Source: Lachnospiraceae bacterium (GTDB taxonomy: Bacteria > Bacillota > Clostridia > Lachnospirales > Lachnospiraceae). From it: a stretch of DNA of 33,420 nucleotides. Below the pieces are notes generated by a model. The model saw only the letters and a list, made by a program, of their open reading frames with translations. It did no database searches and had not been told where the DNA came from. Within the stretch, counting starts at the first letter, position 1. Each line of letters starts with the position of its first letter. This document shows, piece after piece, positions 13,662-22,521 of the stretch. A program made the position numbers and the translations under genes. The stretch is taken from positions 1-33,420 of the forward strand of contig JAJQBS010000108.1 in NCBI GenBank assembly GCA_021203145.1, read 5' to 3'.

Positions 13662-14804
13662 ATGAATAAGAAGGAAGTCGCCGAGCTGAAGCGGCTGTTT
13701 CACCCGGACCGTACGCCGGTCACAAGGATCTGCGGCTGTTATGTAGACGCGGAGAAAAACAAAAAGGCAACTATGAAGCAGGCATTTCTCTCCCTTCCAG
13801 AGGAGGAAATGTTCAAATATTTTGATATTTTCAAGAAAACGCTGTCAGGCACAATCGGAAGGAACCTTCTGGACATGGAATTCCCGCTTGCCCAGGAGGC
13901 GGGCGGGGGTGCGCAGGAATATCTCCTGAAGCTCAGAAACAGCCAGCTGAAGGAGGAGGCTCTTCTGGACGAGTTTTATGATAAAATCATCGAATCCTTT
14001 TTGTACCCGGAAAATTATTATATCGTCCTGATCCACTGTGCGTATGACATCCCCAAAAAGGGAACGGATAATCTGGAAATGTTTGATGCTTCGGAGGATG
14101 TCTATGAGTTTCTGCTATGCTCAATCTGCCCCGTACACCTGTCAAAGCCGGGGCTGTGCTACCATGAAGAGACGAACACGATCAGCGAGCGCATACGGGA
14201 CTGGTTCGTCGAGCCGCCGATCATGGGTTTTTTGTTTCCCGCCTTTACGGATCGCAACACGGACATCCATGGACTGCTCTATTATTCGAAAAATCCGGAC
14301 GAGCTGAATGCGGATTTCGCCCGGCAGCTGCTCGGCTGCGAGCTACCCCTCTCCGCCGGTTCGCAGAAGGATACCTTTAATACATTGGTCGCGGAAACGC
14401 TGAGCGATTCGTGTACATACGAGACTGTCAAGAATATTCATGCCTCTCTCAATGAGCTGCTGGAAGAGCACAAGGACGACCCCAACCCGGTTCTCCTTGA
14501 TAAGGGTGATGTGAAACGTCTCCTGGAAAGCAGCGGGGCAGATGAGGAGACGCTGGAGCATTTTGATGAAGACTTTGAACAGACCTCCGGCAGTGCACAG
14601 GCAGAGCTCTACGTGTCAAATGTGGCAAACACCCGGAAATTCGAGATCAAAACGCCAAACATTTCGATTTCCGTAAAACCGGAGTGCGCCGACCTCATTG
14701 AGACACGTGTCATCGACGGGAGACTCTGCTTTATCATCCCTGTGGATGATTCGGTGGAGGTGAATGGTATCCCGGTGAAAACCGGCGTACAGGCTGAATC
14801 CTGA
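13662..14804 (+). CDS. DUF4317-family protein
   Basis: The 380-residue protein has the opening MNKKEVAELKRLFHPDRTPVT with RICGCYVDAEK that I associate with DUF4317, a cytoplasmic family widespread in Clostridia with no known function. No signal peptide or membrane segment is present. A central part contains WFVEPPIMGFLFPAFTDRNTD. The C-terminal quarter is acidic and then beta-rich (ARKFEI-like NTRKFEIKTPNISISVKPE). AAGGAGG precedes the ATG at 13662. It is read in the same direction as the GH3 gene 130 bases downstream; that gap shows nothing clear beyond the GAGGAG ribosome site of the GH3 gene. Confidence 0.85.
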   Translation: MNKKEVAELKRLFHPDRTPVTRICGCYVDAEKNKKATMKQAFLSLPEEEMFKYFDIFKKTLSGTIGRNLLDMEFPLAQEAGGGAQEYLLKLRNSQLKEEALLDEFYDKIIESFLYPENYYIVLIHCAYDIPKKGTDNLEMFDASEDVYEFLLCSICPVHLSKPGLCYHEETNTISERIRDWFVEPPIMGFLFPAFTDRNTDIHGLLYYSKNPDELNADFARQLLGCELPLSAGSQKDTFNTLVAETLSDSCTYETVKNIHASLNELLEEHKDDPNPVLLDKGDVKRLLESSGADEETLEHFDEDFEQTSGSAQAELYVSNVANTRKFEIKTPNISISVKPECADLIETRVIDGRLCFIIPVDDSVEVNGIPVKTGVQAES

Positions 14805-14934
14805 CTACCACGGCACTGGTGCTGGCTGACCTTTCTCTGCTTTCGGCTATTCCGACAGTCGAACCAAAAAGCAGAAGCAGAAACAGCGTAAACCCGGCCG
14901 GGTTATGACCTGCGGCCAATGAAGAGGAGAAGTA

Positions 14935-17900
14935 ATGACTATGAATACCTACACACTTGACTGGAAGCAATACAGTGCACTCGCGAGGCAGACGGTCGCA
15001 GAGGGCTGCGTCCTTCTGCGCAATAAGCACTCCTCCCTCCCGCTCGTTTCCGGGGATACCGTCGCTGTTTTCGGCAGGATCCAGCTGGACTACTACAAAA
15101 GCGGCACCGGGTCGGGCGGCATGGTAAATGTCCCCTATGTGCACTCGATCCTGGACGGGCTGCAGGAATACGAAAAAGAAAACATTCACATTTATGAGCC
15201 CCTGCTTGCTATCTATCAGGAATGGGTCCGGCTGCACCCCTTTGACCACGGAAATGGCTGGGGGCAGGAGCCCTGGAGCCAGGAAGAAATGCCGCTCGGT
15301 GACGCGCTTGTTCATGATGCGGCGAAACACTCGACCGCCGCGGTAATCATTCTGGGCCGCACGGCCGGGGAGGACCGCGACAATTCCGCCAGGGCCGGCA
15401 GCTATTATCTGACGAACGGCGAGCTGGACATGCTGAAAAAAGTCTGCGCCGCCTTTGAGCGCACGGCCGTTGTACTAAATACAGGCAATATCATTTCCAT
15501 GAGCTGGGTGGACGAAATAAATCCCGGCGCGGTGCTTTATGCGTGGCAGGGCGGCATGGAAGGCGGCTGCGGCGTCGCGGACGTTCTCTGCGGAGCCGTC
15601 TCCCCGAGCGGGAAGCTCTCCGACACGATTGCGCGGGATCTGGAAGACTACCCCTCCACCCGGAATTTCGGTTCTAAAACAGCAAATTATTATCAGGAAG
15701 ATATCTATGTCGGATACCGCTACTTTGAGACCTTCGCACCGGAAAAGGTGGTCTATCCGTTCGGATATGGCCTGTCCTATACAACATTTGAGATGGCGTA
15801 TTCCTTCGAGGTGTGCTTCGATGGCCAGACCCCAGGTACCGATGACAAATCTGCTCCGGAGCAGCCTGCTTCTGACCTGGGGACTGGCATCGGCGACATC
15901 TCTGCACAGGGTCGGATTGCTTCCGGGCAGATGAATCAAAGCATTTTCGATATAAGGGGAGCGCGCCTGCCTGGGCAAACTGTCCTGCCACAGGATGCGG
16001 CAAAGGCGCGTCTTCATATCAGTGCCACTGTCAAAAACACAGGCGTCCGTCCCGGCAAGGAGGTCGTTCAGATCTATTTTAATCCCCCGCAGGGGAAGCT
16101 CGGCAAGCCACTGCGCAATCTCTGCGCATTTGCCAAGACAGAGGAACTCCTGCCCGGAATGAGTGAAACACTTACTCTCTCGGTGCCGCTCTCTGAACTG
16201 GCGTCCTACGACGATAGCGGCGCGACCGGACACCGGAGCTGTTTCGTACTGGAGGAGGGAACCTACTTTCTCTACGCTGGTTCCAGTGTGCGGGATGCCG
16301 CACTCGTCGGAGGTTTCACGCTTGACAGGACGGTTGTCGTCGCCGAATGCCAGGAATCCATGGCGCCGGTAAAACCATTTGAGCGGTTCCGACCGCAGAT
16401 TGTGCCAGAACGTTCGGATCCTTCTGATATCGGCCAGGGGACTTCGGCCCTCTCCGACCATGGCCAGAATACAGCGGTCAGCACAATATCCCACAGAGCA
16501 CAGATCACCTGCGTCCTCTCCCTGGAGCCGGTTCCCCTTCGGACAGTCTCCCCTGCCGGGCGGCGGCTTCACCATCTGCCAGAATGTCTTCCCTATACGG
16601 GCGATCAGGGGTACCGTCTCTGTGACGTGATGGAGGAAAAGGTATTGATGGAGACATTCCTTGCACAGCTGTCTGATGAGGATCTGATGGCACTCTCCCG
16701 CGGCGAAGGAATGTGTAGTCCAAAGGTAACTCCAGGCACAGCCTCTGCTTTCGGCGGGGTCACAGAGAGCCTGAAACACTTTGGTATTCCGGTTGGGTGC
16801 TGCTCGGACGGTCCTTCCGGCATCCGCATGGACTGCGGCACGAGCGCCTTCAGCCTGCCAAACGGCACACTGCTCGCCTGCACGTTCAATACTCCTCTGG
16901 TCACAGAACTGTTTGCCATGGAAGGCCTGGAGCTCTATGCCAACAAAATTGACGCTCTTTTGGGACCCGGCATCAATATCCACCGCAATCCTCTGAACGG
17001 CCGGAATTTTGAGTATCACTCGGAGGATCCGTATCTGACCGGCTGCATGGCCGTCGCGCAGGTAACCGGCATGGATCGCTGTGCAGTCAGCGGCACAATG
17101 AAGCATTTCTGCGCAAACAACCAGGAATATTACCGCCATCAGGCGGAAAGTGTCATATCGGAGCGGGCACTGTGGGAAATCTATCTGAAACCGTTTGAGA
17201 TGGGCGTCCGCTGCGGGCACACGCGCACGATCATGACCACCTATGGGCCTGTAAACGGCATCTGGACAGCGGGAAATTATGATTTGAATACCACGATTCT
17301 CCGTGAAGAATGGGGCTACCAGGGACTGGTGATGACTGACTGGTGGGCAAAAATCAACGACGAGGGGAAAAAGGCTTCCCGGGACAATCTTGCCGCGATG
17401 GTGCGCGCCCAGAATGACGTCTATATGGTGACTTTGGACGCGCTCACCTGCCAGGATACGCAGCCGCAGGCTCTTAAAAACGGAACGCTCCTCCGCGCCG
17501 AGCTTGTCAGAAATGCGGCAAATATCTGCCGCTTTCTGATCGCCTCTCCGGCCATGCAGCGGCTCGTCGGCACATACCGCGAAGTCACCCACCTCCATAC
17601 GCCATCCGGCCTGAACCTGATAAACGATGGCGAAATGGAATATTTCACAATTGACCAGGAAACCGTGATTCCTCTTTCTGGCTGGCGTCCCGAGGCCGGC
17701 AGTTCCTTTACGGTTGCGGCAGACTTTCAGCAGGAGGGGCTGTTCCTCTTCACGCTGTCCGCCGCCTCCCACGGCAGCGAGCTCGCGCAGATGTCCGCAA
17801 CCTTAAGCCTGGATAATACTGTGCTGAATGTCTATACCTGGCACGGGGAATCCGGGAAATCTGAGCTTTCCGCTGAAAAAGAAGTGCGCGGCAAAATGCA

Positions 17901-17985
17901 TTATCTGAAGTTTTACTTCTCACAGGGAGGGCTCACGCTTGATTCTCTGCAGATCCGGCTGATCCGCGCGATAAAAAGGGAATGA
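14935..17985 (+). CDS. Glycoside hydrolase family 3 with permuted domains (beta-glucosidase type)
   Basis: The 1016-residue protein carries the GH3 domains in reversed order. The C-terminal-type alpha/beta domain comes first (residues about 15-280, with AGEDRDN whose E146 is the likely acid/base and PFGYGLSYTTF at its end). A fibronectin-like domain follows at about 360-450, and the catalytic TIM barrel at about 560-870, with GLVMTDWW holding the nucleophile D802. A final beta-sandwich of about 110 residues ends the protein. The same order is known in beta-glucosidases from Ruminococcus albus and Butyrivibrio fibrisolvens. No signal peptide is seen, so it should act on imported oligosaccharides in the cytoplasm. 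GAGGAG precedes the ATG; a second ATG 6 bases on is equally possible. The exact sugar specificity cannot be read. Confidence 0.92.
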   Translation: MTMNTYTLDWKQYSALARQTVAEGCVLLRNKHSSLPLVSGDTVAVFGRIQLDYYKSGTGSGGMVNVPYVHSILDGLQEYEKENIHIYEPLLAIYQEWVRLHPFDHGNGWGQEPWSQEEMPLGDALVHDAAKHSTAAVIILGRTAGEDRDNSARAGSYYLTNGELDMLKKVCAAFERTAVVLNTGNIISMSWVDEINPGAVLYAWQGGMEGGCGVADVLCGAVSPSGKLSDTIARDLEDYPSTRNFGSKTANYYQEDIYVGYRYFETFAPEKVVYPFGYGLSYTTFEMAYSFEVCFDGQTPGTDDKSAPEQPASDLGTGIGDISAQGRIASGQMNQSIFDIRGARLPGQTVLPQDAAKARLHISATVKNTGVRPGKEVVQIYFNPPQGKLGKPLRNLCAFAKTEELLPGMSETLTLSVPLSELASYDDSGATGHRSCFVLEEGTYFLYAGSSVRDAALVGGFTLDRTVVVAECQESMAPVKPFERFRPQIVPERSDPSDIGQGTSALSDHGQNTAVSTISHRAQITCVLSLEPVPLRTVSPAGRRLHHLPECLPYTGDQGYRLCDVMEEKVLMETFLAQLSDEDLMALSRGEGMCSPKVTPGTASAFGGVTESLKHFGIPVGCCSDGPSGIRMDCGTSAFSLPNGTLLACTFNTPLVTELFAMEGLELYANKIDALLGPGINIHRNPLNGRNFEYHSEDPYLTGCMAVAQVTGMDRCAVSGTMKHFCANNQEYYRHQAESVISERALWEIYLKPFEMGVRCGHTRTIMTTYGPVNGIWTAGNYDLNTTILREEWGYQGLVMTDWWAKINDEGKKASRDNLAAMVRAQNDVYMVTLDALTCQDTQPQALKNGTLLRAELVRNAANICRFLIASPAMQRLVGTYREVTHLHTPSGLNLINDGEMEYFTIDQETVIPLSGWRPEAGSSFTVAADFQQEGLFLFTLSAASHGSELAQMSATLSLDNTVLNVYTWHGESGKSELSAEKEVRGKMHYLKFYFSQGGLTLDSLQIRLIRAIKRE

Positions 17986-18051
17986 CAGTTCCCAGGCCAA
18001 AATCGGACAGGGGAGCGCCTCCCCCTATCCGCTGCCCGGCTCTGTGCAAAA

Positions 18052-18082
18052 AAGCGATGGAGTCCTGTTTACTCCACCGCTT
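18052..18082. terminator. Bidirectional terminator
   Basis: AAGCGATGGAGT (18052-18063) pairs with ACTCCACCGCTT (18071-18082) with one mismatch. CTTTTAACTTTTTT follows rightward and TTTTTTGC leftward. It separates the convergent GH3 gene and the small leftward gene, whose last codons form one arm. Confidence 0.75.
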
Positions 18083-18299
18083 CTTTTAACTTTTTTATCA
18101 TCTCCATGTCATCCGCATTCACACGGATATTGGTGCGCAGGGTCTCCCCGGTCGACGTGGTCATTTTGACCTCCACAATCGTGCCTTCATCGACTGCTGC
18201 GGACGCTGCCGCGAAAAAAAGATCCAGTTTGGGGTGGCTGTTTTTGACCTGATCCTCCATCCCCCTTAGCTGCATGAGTTTCATCGGATTAATCTTCAT
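18069..18299 (-). CDS. Small conserved-looking protein of unknown function
   Basis: I do not know this family by name. The 76-residue product (beginning MKINPMKLMQLRGMEDQVKN) is soluble, with an N-terminal helix and a beta-strand segment (GTIVEVKMTTSTGETLRTNIRV) followed by a terminal helix. AGGAGAGGATAG precedes the ATG. It lies 25 bases after a DUF6142-like membrane protein gene and is probably the last gene of a four-gene leftward transcript. The codon pattern and ribosome site support a real gene. Confidence 0.75.
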   Translation of the reverse strand: MKINPMKLMQLRGMEDQVKNSHPKLDLFFAAASAAVDEGTIVEVKMTTSTGETLRTNIRVNADDMEMIKKLKEAVE

Positions 18300-18324
18300 A
18301 AAAACTATCCTCTCCTGTAAAATG

Positions 18325-18654
18325 TCATTGCATCATATTCACAATACCGATACACACCACAAAAAACCAGCCAACGACCGCCACTGTGCTGATAATCGTG
18401 CCAAATTTGCTGCAGAAATAAGACTTACAGTCGTCCTGGAATCCCAGAAAACCGTACCGCAGTCCCATCAGCGCCATCACAATCCCGGTGATGCCTCCTG
18501 CCCCGATCCAGGATCCGGCGATGCCTTTCAGCCAGTAGGAAACCAGCAGCAAAAAAAGAAGCAACCCAAATCCGACCAGTCCCAGCACCAGTGACGCGAT
18601 GCTGTTCGCGGAATATTTTTTATCTACAAACGAATATACTCTTTTTTTCGCCAT
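18325..18654 (-). CDS. DUF6142-like small membrane protein
   Basis: The 109-residue product has three hydrophobic segments (about 20-40, 48-68 and 85-107) after a basic N-terminus, MAKKRVYSFVDKKYSANS. The KKYSANSIASLVLGLVG motif and layout resemble DUF6142, a small membrane family of Firmicutes of unknown role. I chose the ATG at 18654, preceded by GAGGGGATAG, because the 33 in-frame residues upstream lack hydrophobic or family features. It lies between the VanZ-like gene and the 76-residue gene. Confidence 0.7.
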   Translation of the reverse strand: MAKKRVYSFVDKKYSANSIASLVLGLVGFGLLLFLLLVSYWLKGIAGSWIGAGGITGIVMALMGLRYGFLGFQDDCKSYFCSKFGTIISTVAVVGWFFVVCIGIVNMMQ

Positions 18655-18728
18655 TTCTATCCCCTCACAAATTTCCGGACAATATCGCTTCTCATAATGC
18701 TCCAAAGTCTGACAGAACAGCAGAACGG

Positions 18729-19196
18729 TTACGCTGCGCGTGTCTCGGCCCACTCGTACAGGGAGCTTGTAAGACGAAACAGCAGGTACCCCAGCAGTCC
18801 GCCAAGCGTGTTAAGAATCATGTCGTCCACATCAAAGCAGCCGACCTGAAAAATCAGCTGCGAGAGTTCCACCAATGCGCTGACTTCGAAGCTCAGAAGC
18901 ATCGTGCGCCAGGCGCGCCTCGCCCCTCTCGCCATGAGCGGAACCAGTGCTCCGAAGGGCAGAAAGCCAAGCACATTTCCGACCAGATTCATCAGCACGG
19001 CGCGCGTCCCCAGCACTTCCCGGTAGCGGATGTAGCGGAGAATCTCCCGGAAAGGAATGATATTATAGCTGTACTCGCCCGTCCCGCCGTGCCCGAAATC
19101 CTCCGAGAGGAACAGGAAATAGACGAGTGCCGTCATATAGAGCAGAAACAGGCACTTCCCTAAAAGTTTAATTCCTTTTCGCAGTGAATGATTCAT
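18729..19196 (-). CDS. VanZ-family membrane protein
   Basis: The 155-residue protein shows the VanZ pattern: an N-terminal membrane segment with LYMTALVYFLFLSEDFG, YNIIPFREI, then NLVGNVLGFLPFGALVPL and a closing VDDMILNTLGGLLGYLLF. VanZ proteins sit in the membrane; the founding member gives low-level teicoplanin resistance, but most chromosomal members have no known role. The start ATG at 19196 overlaps the stop of the upstream 50-residue gene as TGATG, which indicates translational coupling. No other glycopeptide-resistance genes are nearby, so a resistance role is not supported. Confidence 0.88.
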   Translation of the reverse strand: MNHSLRKGIKLLGKCLFLLYMTALVYFLFLSEDFGHGGTGEYSYNIIPFREILRYIRYREVLGTRAVLMNLVGNVLGFLPFGALVPLMARGARRAWRTMLLSFEVSALVELSQLIFQVGCFDVDDMILNTLGGLLGYLLFRLTSSLYEWAETRAA

Positions 19197-19348
19197 CAAA
19201 GCCCCAGTCCGGTTCCGGCCTTCCACAGCCTGGCCGCATTTAATATAAGAAGAATTCCGCTCGCAAGCCCCGTCACGAGTACCACAATTCCCAGCACCAG
19301 ATTCCATACGCCGGCCTTTTCCGTTGCTCTTACTAATCGTTCATTCAT
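19196..19348 (-). CDS. Small membrane protein coupled to the VanZ-like gene
   Basis: The 50-residue product has one long hydrophobic segment (about 14-38, LVLGIVVLVTGLASGILLIL) after MNERLVRATEKAG. I chose the ATG at 19348, 9 bases after GGAGG, over an earlier in-frame codon without a ribosome site. Its stop codon overlaps the VanZ-like start, so the two are probably made together. It could be a partner subunit, but no family is recognised. Confidence 0.7.
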   Translation of the reverse strand: MNERLVRATEKAGVWNLVLGIVVLVTGLASGILLILNAARLWKAGTGLGL

Positions 19349-19381
19349 AATAAATCCTCCATTTCTTACCATTCTTTTCAA

Positions 19382-19537
19382 TCAACACTCGATAATCAGA
19401 CGAAATGCGAACGCGAGACTTTGATCACTCTGCTGCACTTTTTTAACCCAAAGTACGTATATGCATTGATTGGCATCCAAAGCTGCTCGGATTTTCTGGT
19501 ATTCTCCAGGCTCTGATATAATCCTGATATTCTCATT
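19382..19537 (-). pseudogene. Start-less reading frame after pyrE, possible gene remnant
   Basis: Directly after pyrE a 51-codon frame without an ATG, GTG or TTG start near its beginning reads ENIRIISEPGEYQKIRAALD and onward to IIEC. The first part looks like protein, and faintly like the C-terminal domain of YebC-type proteins. Another frame overlaps the pyrE stop as ATGA and could encode a 46-residue peptide, but that looks less natural. It may be a gene fragment or chance. Confidence 0.25.
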
Positions 19538-20207
19538 TTACTCCATACGTTTCATAATATGCGTCGATCGCCGCCTTCATCGCATCGTTGATCACGACTT
19601 TTCCTTTGTATTCCCGGTTATACAGGTACTCCACGACCTCCGCCATCGTGACGATCGCGGTCGTCTTCATGCAAAAGGTCTGCTCAATCTCCTGCAGAGC
19701 ACTCTTTTCCCCGGTGCCGCGCTCCATACGGTCTACTGAGACGATCAGCCCCAGCACATCGACATTGCCCTGTGACTGAATGATCGGCAGAGTCTCACGA
19801 ATCGAAGTCCCGGCAGTCGTCACATCCTCAATGATCACCACCCGGTCGCTGTCACAGATCGGGCTTCCGAGAAGGATGCCCGCATCCCCATGGTCTTTGA
19901 TCTCCTTGCGGTTCGAGCAGTAGCGAATGTCTTTCCCATATTCTTCGCTGATCGCCATCGTCGCAGCTACTGTCAGCGGAATCCCCTTATAAGCCGGTCC
20001 GAACAGAACATCAAAATCCAGTCCAAATGCCGCATGGATCGCCTGTGCGTAATAACCGCCCAGCCGGATCAGCTGTCCTCCGGTGCGGTAAAATCCGGTG
20101 TTTATAAAGAAAGGGGTCTTCCTTCCGCTCTTCGTCACAAAATCACCGAACCGCAGCACCTCACAGTCCACCATAAACTCGATAAATTCCTTCTTGTATG
20201 CTTCCAT
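19533..20207 (-). CDS. pyrE: Orotate phosphoribosyltransferase
   Basis: PyrE joins orotate to PRPP to make orotidine monophosphate in pyrimidine synthesis. The 224-residue product has the PRPP-binding signature VVIIEDVTTAGTS, the FFINTGFY segment near the N-terminus, and the flexible loop with CSNRKEIKDHGD that supplies catalytic lysine and histidine. Its length is normal for the Clostridia-type enzyme. GGGAG lies 11-15 bases upstream of the ATG. No other pyr gene is adjacent, and no PyrR attenuator was recognised in the 75 bases upstream. Confidence 0.96.
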   Translation of the reverse strand: MEAYKKEFIEFMVDCEVLRFGDFVTKSGRKTPFFINTGFYRTGGQLIRLGGYYAQAIHAAFGLDFDVLFGPAYKGIPLTVAATMAISEEYGKDIRYCSNRKEIKDHGDAGILLGSPICDSDRVVIIEDVTTAGTSIRETLPIIQSQGNVDVLGLIVSVDRMERGTGEKSALQEIEQTFCMKTTAIVTMAEVVEYLYNREYKGKVVINDAMKAAIDAYYETYGVK

Positions 20208-20282
20208 TTTCTTAAAAACTCCCTGTCTGTCAGATCTTCGCTAAAATCAGTACAGAAAAAGCTCCTGTGCCCCTCCGCTTTA

Positions 20283-20792
20283 TCATTCGATTTCATCAAA
20301 CAACTCATCCCATGTGACTTTGATATTCGGAAAATGTATGATCTTCAGCTTACCTTTATTCGCCTCTGTGATCGTATCCCACAAATAATACCTGGGCGTG
20401 TCTCCGTCATAGTCCAGCTCATAAATCTCAACAGTACGGCTGCGCCAGTCGACAATCCAGTACTCCTCAATTTCCTGCTGGCGGTAGATCTCCATTTTTT
20501 CGCCGCGGTCATATTTTTCTGTGGACGGAGAGAGAACTTCCATTACAAATCGTGGAGAATCCATAAACGAATTCCCGCGCCGCGATTTTATCCGGCAATT
20601 AATTGATGCATCCGGTATTACCGTCTGCTGATTACCGCGCTCATCGCAGAATCTATACTGGACATTGTCTGAATACACATAACAGGTACTGTATCGGAGC
20701 TGCTTTCTGACCGCAGAGACGAAATTGACGATAACTGCGGAGTGCTCCGGGGATGCACCAGCCATATCCATGATTTTAAGATTCGAATCCAC
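20283..20792 (-). CDS. Uma2-family (DUF820) protein, N-terminally short
   Basis: The product has the PD-(D/E)XK nuclease-like core of the Uma2/DUF820 family: IPDASINC, then PRFVMEVLSPSTEKYDRGEK with the family's active-site pattern, and EEYWIVDWRSRTVEIYE. The likely start is GTG at 20792, since AGGAGGG lies just 5 bases upstream; this gives 169 residues. The family normally has about 30 further residues (a Y..Y.W..DERYELIDG region). Upstream in the same frame the codons read KTYLYNRYQW, which looks like a decayed version of that part. The protein may therefore be N-terminally degraded, or use an unrecognised upstream start. The role of these proteins is unknown. Confidence 0.75.
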   Translation of the reverse strand: MDSNLKIMDMAGASPEHSAVIVNFVSAVRKQLRYSTCYVYSDNVQYRFCDERGNQQTVIPDASINCRIKSRRGNSFMDSPRFVMEVLSPSTEKYDRGEKMEIYRQQEIEEYWIVDWRSRTVEIYELDYDGDTPRYYLWDTITEANKGKLKIIHFPNIKVTWDELFDEIE

Positions 20793-21312
20793 AAAATCCC
20801 TCCTAACCCGTTTTGTCCACTGGTATCTGTTGTAAAGATACGTCTTTTCAGGCTGCGCCCAGTATACCACAAACAGCCATCTACTTCCATACCCATTTTC
20901 ATAAGTTTTGCAAAATAAAGACAGATAAAGACCTGTATCGACCACACTCCTGCCTTTTTGTTCCGGGACATAGGAGGTTCGTAATTTCTATGAAAAATTT
21001 TCGAAAAATCTGCACAAATAAATTCCCTTTTCCCGGAATGTATGGTACAATTCAAACAGAATCGGATTTGGAAGAGTCCCCTCATCCATTTCCGTCGCGC
21101 AGGATCGGAGCAAAGGCTATACCTGTTCATATAGTCTCTGCCCTTCAGATAAAATATTGCGCCAATTCTCGAGGAAGAGACACCCGGAACCACAGAATCT
21201 GCACCTGTGATGAACAGTCTGCACCGCAGCATCTGTTCTGGACATGGGCGATCTGCGCCGCAAAACCTGCTCCACCCCCGCGCACAAAGAAGAAACAGGA
21301 GGAAATATAATT
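20793..21312. other. Intergenic region with the glgCD leader
   Basis: No convincing gene was found. An open frame runs rightward across 20813-21310, and AGGAGG precedes an ATG at 20990, but the product looks non-coding, with mixed composition and no family features. TACAAT (21046-21051) may be the -10 box of the glgCD operon, which would give a leader of about 255 bases; its -35 box (TTCCCT, 17 bases upstream) is poor. No known riboswitch was recognised. Confidence 0.5.
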
Positions 21313-22521
21313 ATGGCTCAGGAAATGATCGCAATGCTTCTCGCGGGAGGCCAGGGCTCCAGACTCTATGCCCTGACCCAGAAGCTTGCAAAACCTGCAG
21401 TTCCCTTTGGCGGAAAGTACCGTATCATTGATTTTCCGTTATCGAACTGCGTGAATTCCGGCATTGACACTGTCGGCATTCTGACCCAGTACCAACCCCT
21501 CGTACTGAATGAGTACATCGGCAATGGACAGCCCTGGGATCTGGACCGTCTCCACGGCGGCGTCCATGTACTCCCGCCTTATCAGCAGGCGTCCGGCTCC
21601 GGCTGGTACAAAGGAACAGCCAACGCGATTTATCAGAATCTGTCTTTCATCGAGCGCTATGATCCGCAGTATGTGATCATCCTTTCCGGCGACCAGATCT
21701 GCAAGCAGAACTACAGCGATTTTCTCCGCTTCCATAAGGAAAAGAACGCGGAGTTCAGCGTCGCCGTCATGGAAGTACCGTGGGATGAGGCCTCCCGCTT
21801 CGGCCTGATGGTGGCGGGCGAGGACGACCGGATCACGGAATTCCAGGAGAAGCCGAAGAATCCGAAGTCCAATCTGGCATCCATGGGCATTTACATTTTC
21901 AACTGGGATGTCCTGAAAAAGTATCTGACCGAGGACGAGGCAGACCCGAACTCTGAGAACGACTTTGGCAACAACATCATCCCGAACCTGCTCCGCGACG
22001 ACCGCAGGATGTACGCCTATCATTTCAGCGGCTACTGGAAGGACGTCGGGACGATCTCCTCTCTCTGGGAGGCCAATATGGAGGTGCTCGATCCGGAGCA
22101 CAGCGGCATCGACCTCTTTGATGAGAACTGGAAGATTTACAGCCGGAACAGCGGCATGACCGGTCACAAGATCAGCGCCGGCGCGACGGTGGAGAATTCC
22201 ATGATCACAGACGGCTGCCGGATCAAGGGCAGCGTAAAGCACTCCGTACTGTTCGCGGGCGTCCAGGTAGAGGACAACGCGATCGTCGAAGACGCGGTTA
22301 TCATGGGCGGCTGCAGGATCAAATCCGGAGCGGTCGTGAAGCACTGTATCCTTGCGGAGAATGTGACGATCGGCGAGAACGCGGTCATCGGCGCGATGCC
22401 GACCGAGGATAAAAAAGGCGTGGCCACTGTGGGAGCCGGCCTGACTGTCGGCGCAGGCGCGGTCGTTGGCCCGAAGGCAATGATTTATAAAAATGTAGAA
22501 GGTGGTGAAGAACAATGGTAA
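21313..22521 (+). CDS. glgC: Glucose-1-phosphate adenylyltransferase
   Basis: GlgC makes ADP-glucose from ATP and glucose-1-phosphate, the committed step of glycogen synthesis. The 402-residue product has the nucleotide-binding [13 protein letters not shown], then [19 protein letters not shown], the GTANAIYQN and SGDQI motifs, SGYWKDVGT, and a left-handed beta-helix C-terminus rich in hexad repeats. I chose the ATG at 21313, 9 bases after AGGAGG. It overlaps glgD by 7 bases. In Firmicutes GlgC is the catalytic subunit and works with GlgD. Genes for glycogen synthase and branching enzyme are not in the window. Confidence 0.97.
   Translation: MAQEMIAMLLAGGQGSRLYALTQKLAKPAVPFGGKYRIIDFPLSNCVNSGIDTVGILTQYQPLVLNEYIGNGQPWDLDRLHGGVHVLPPYQQASGSGWYKGTANAIYQNLSFIERYDPQYVIILSGDQICKQNYSDFLRFHKEKNAEFSVAVMEVPWDEASRFGLMVAGEDDRITEFQEKPKNPKSNLASMGIYIFNWDVLKKYLTEDEADPNSENDFGNNIIPNLLRDDRRMYAYHFSGYWKDVGTISSLWEANMEVLDPEHSGIDLFDENWKIYSRNSGMTGHKISAGATVENSMITDGCRIKGSVKHSVLFAGVQVEDNAIVEDAVIMGGCRIKSGAVVKHCILAENVTIGENAVIGAMPTEDKKGVATVGAGLTVGAGAVVGPKAMIYKNVEGGEEQW

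Noticed and set aside
15475..17772. Open frame of 765 codons on the minus strand
   Set aside because: It lies fully opposite the GH3 gene, has no family features, and its length is explained by GC-rich codon bias of the real gene.
18729..19196. Glycopeptide-resistance locus
   Set aside because: Only a VanZ-like gene is present; no VanH, VanA/B, VanX, VanR or VanS homologue is nearby.
20813..21310. Open frame and AGGAGG-preceded ATG at 20990 upstream of glgC
   Set aside because: The ribosome site is too far from the ATG (about 13 bases) and the product looks like translated leader sequence.
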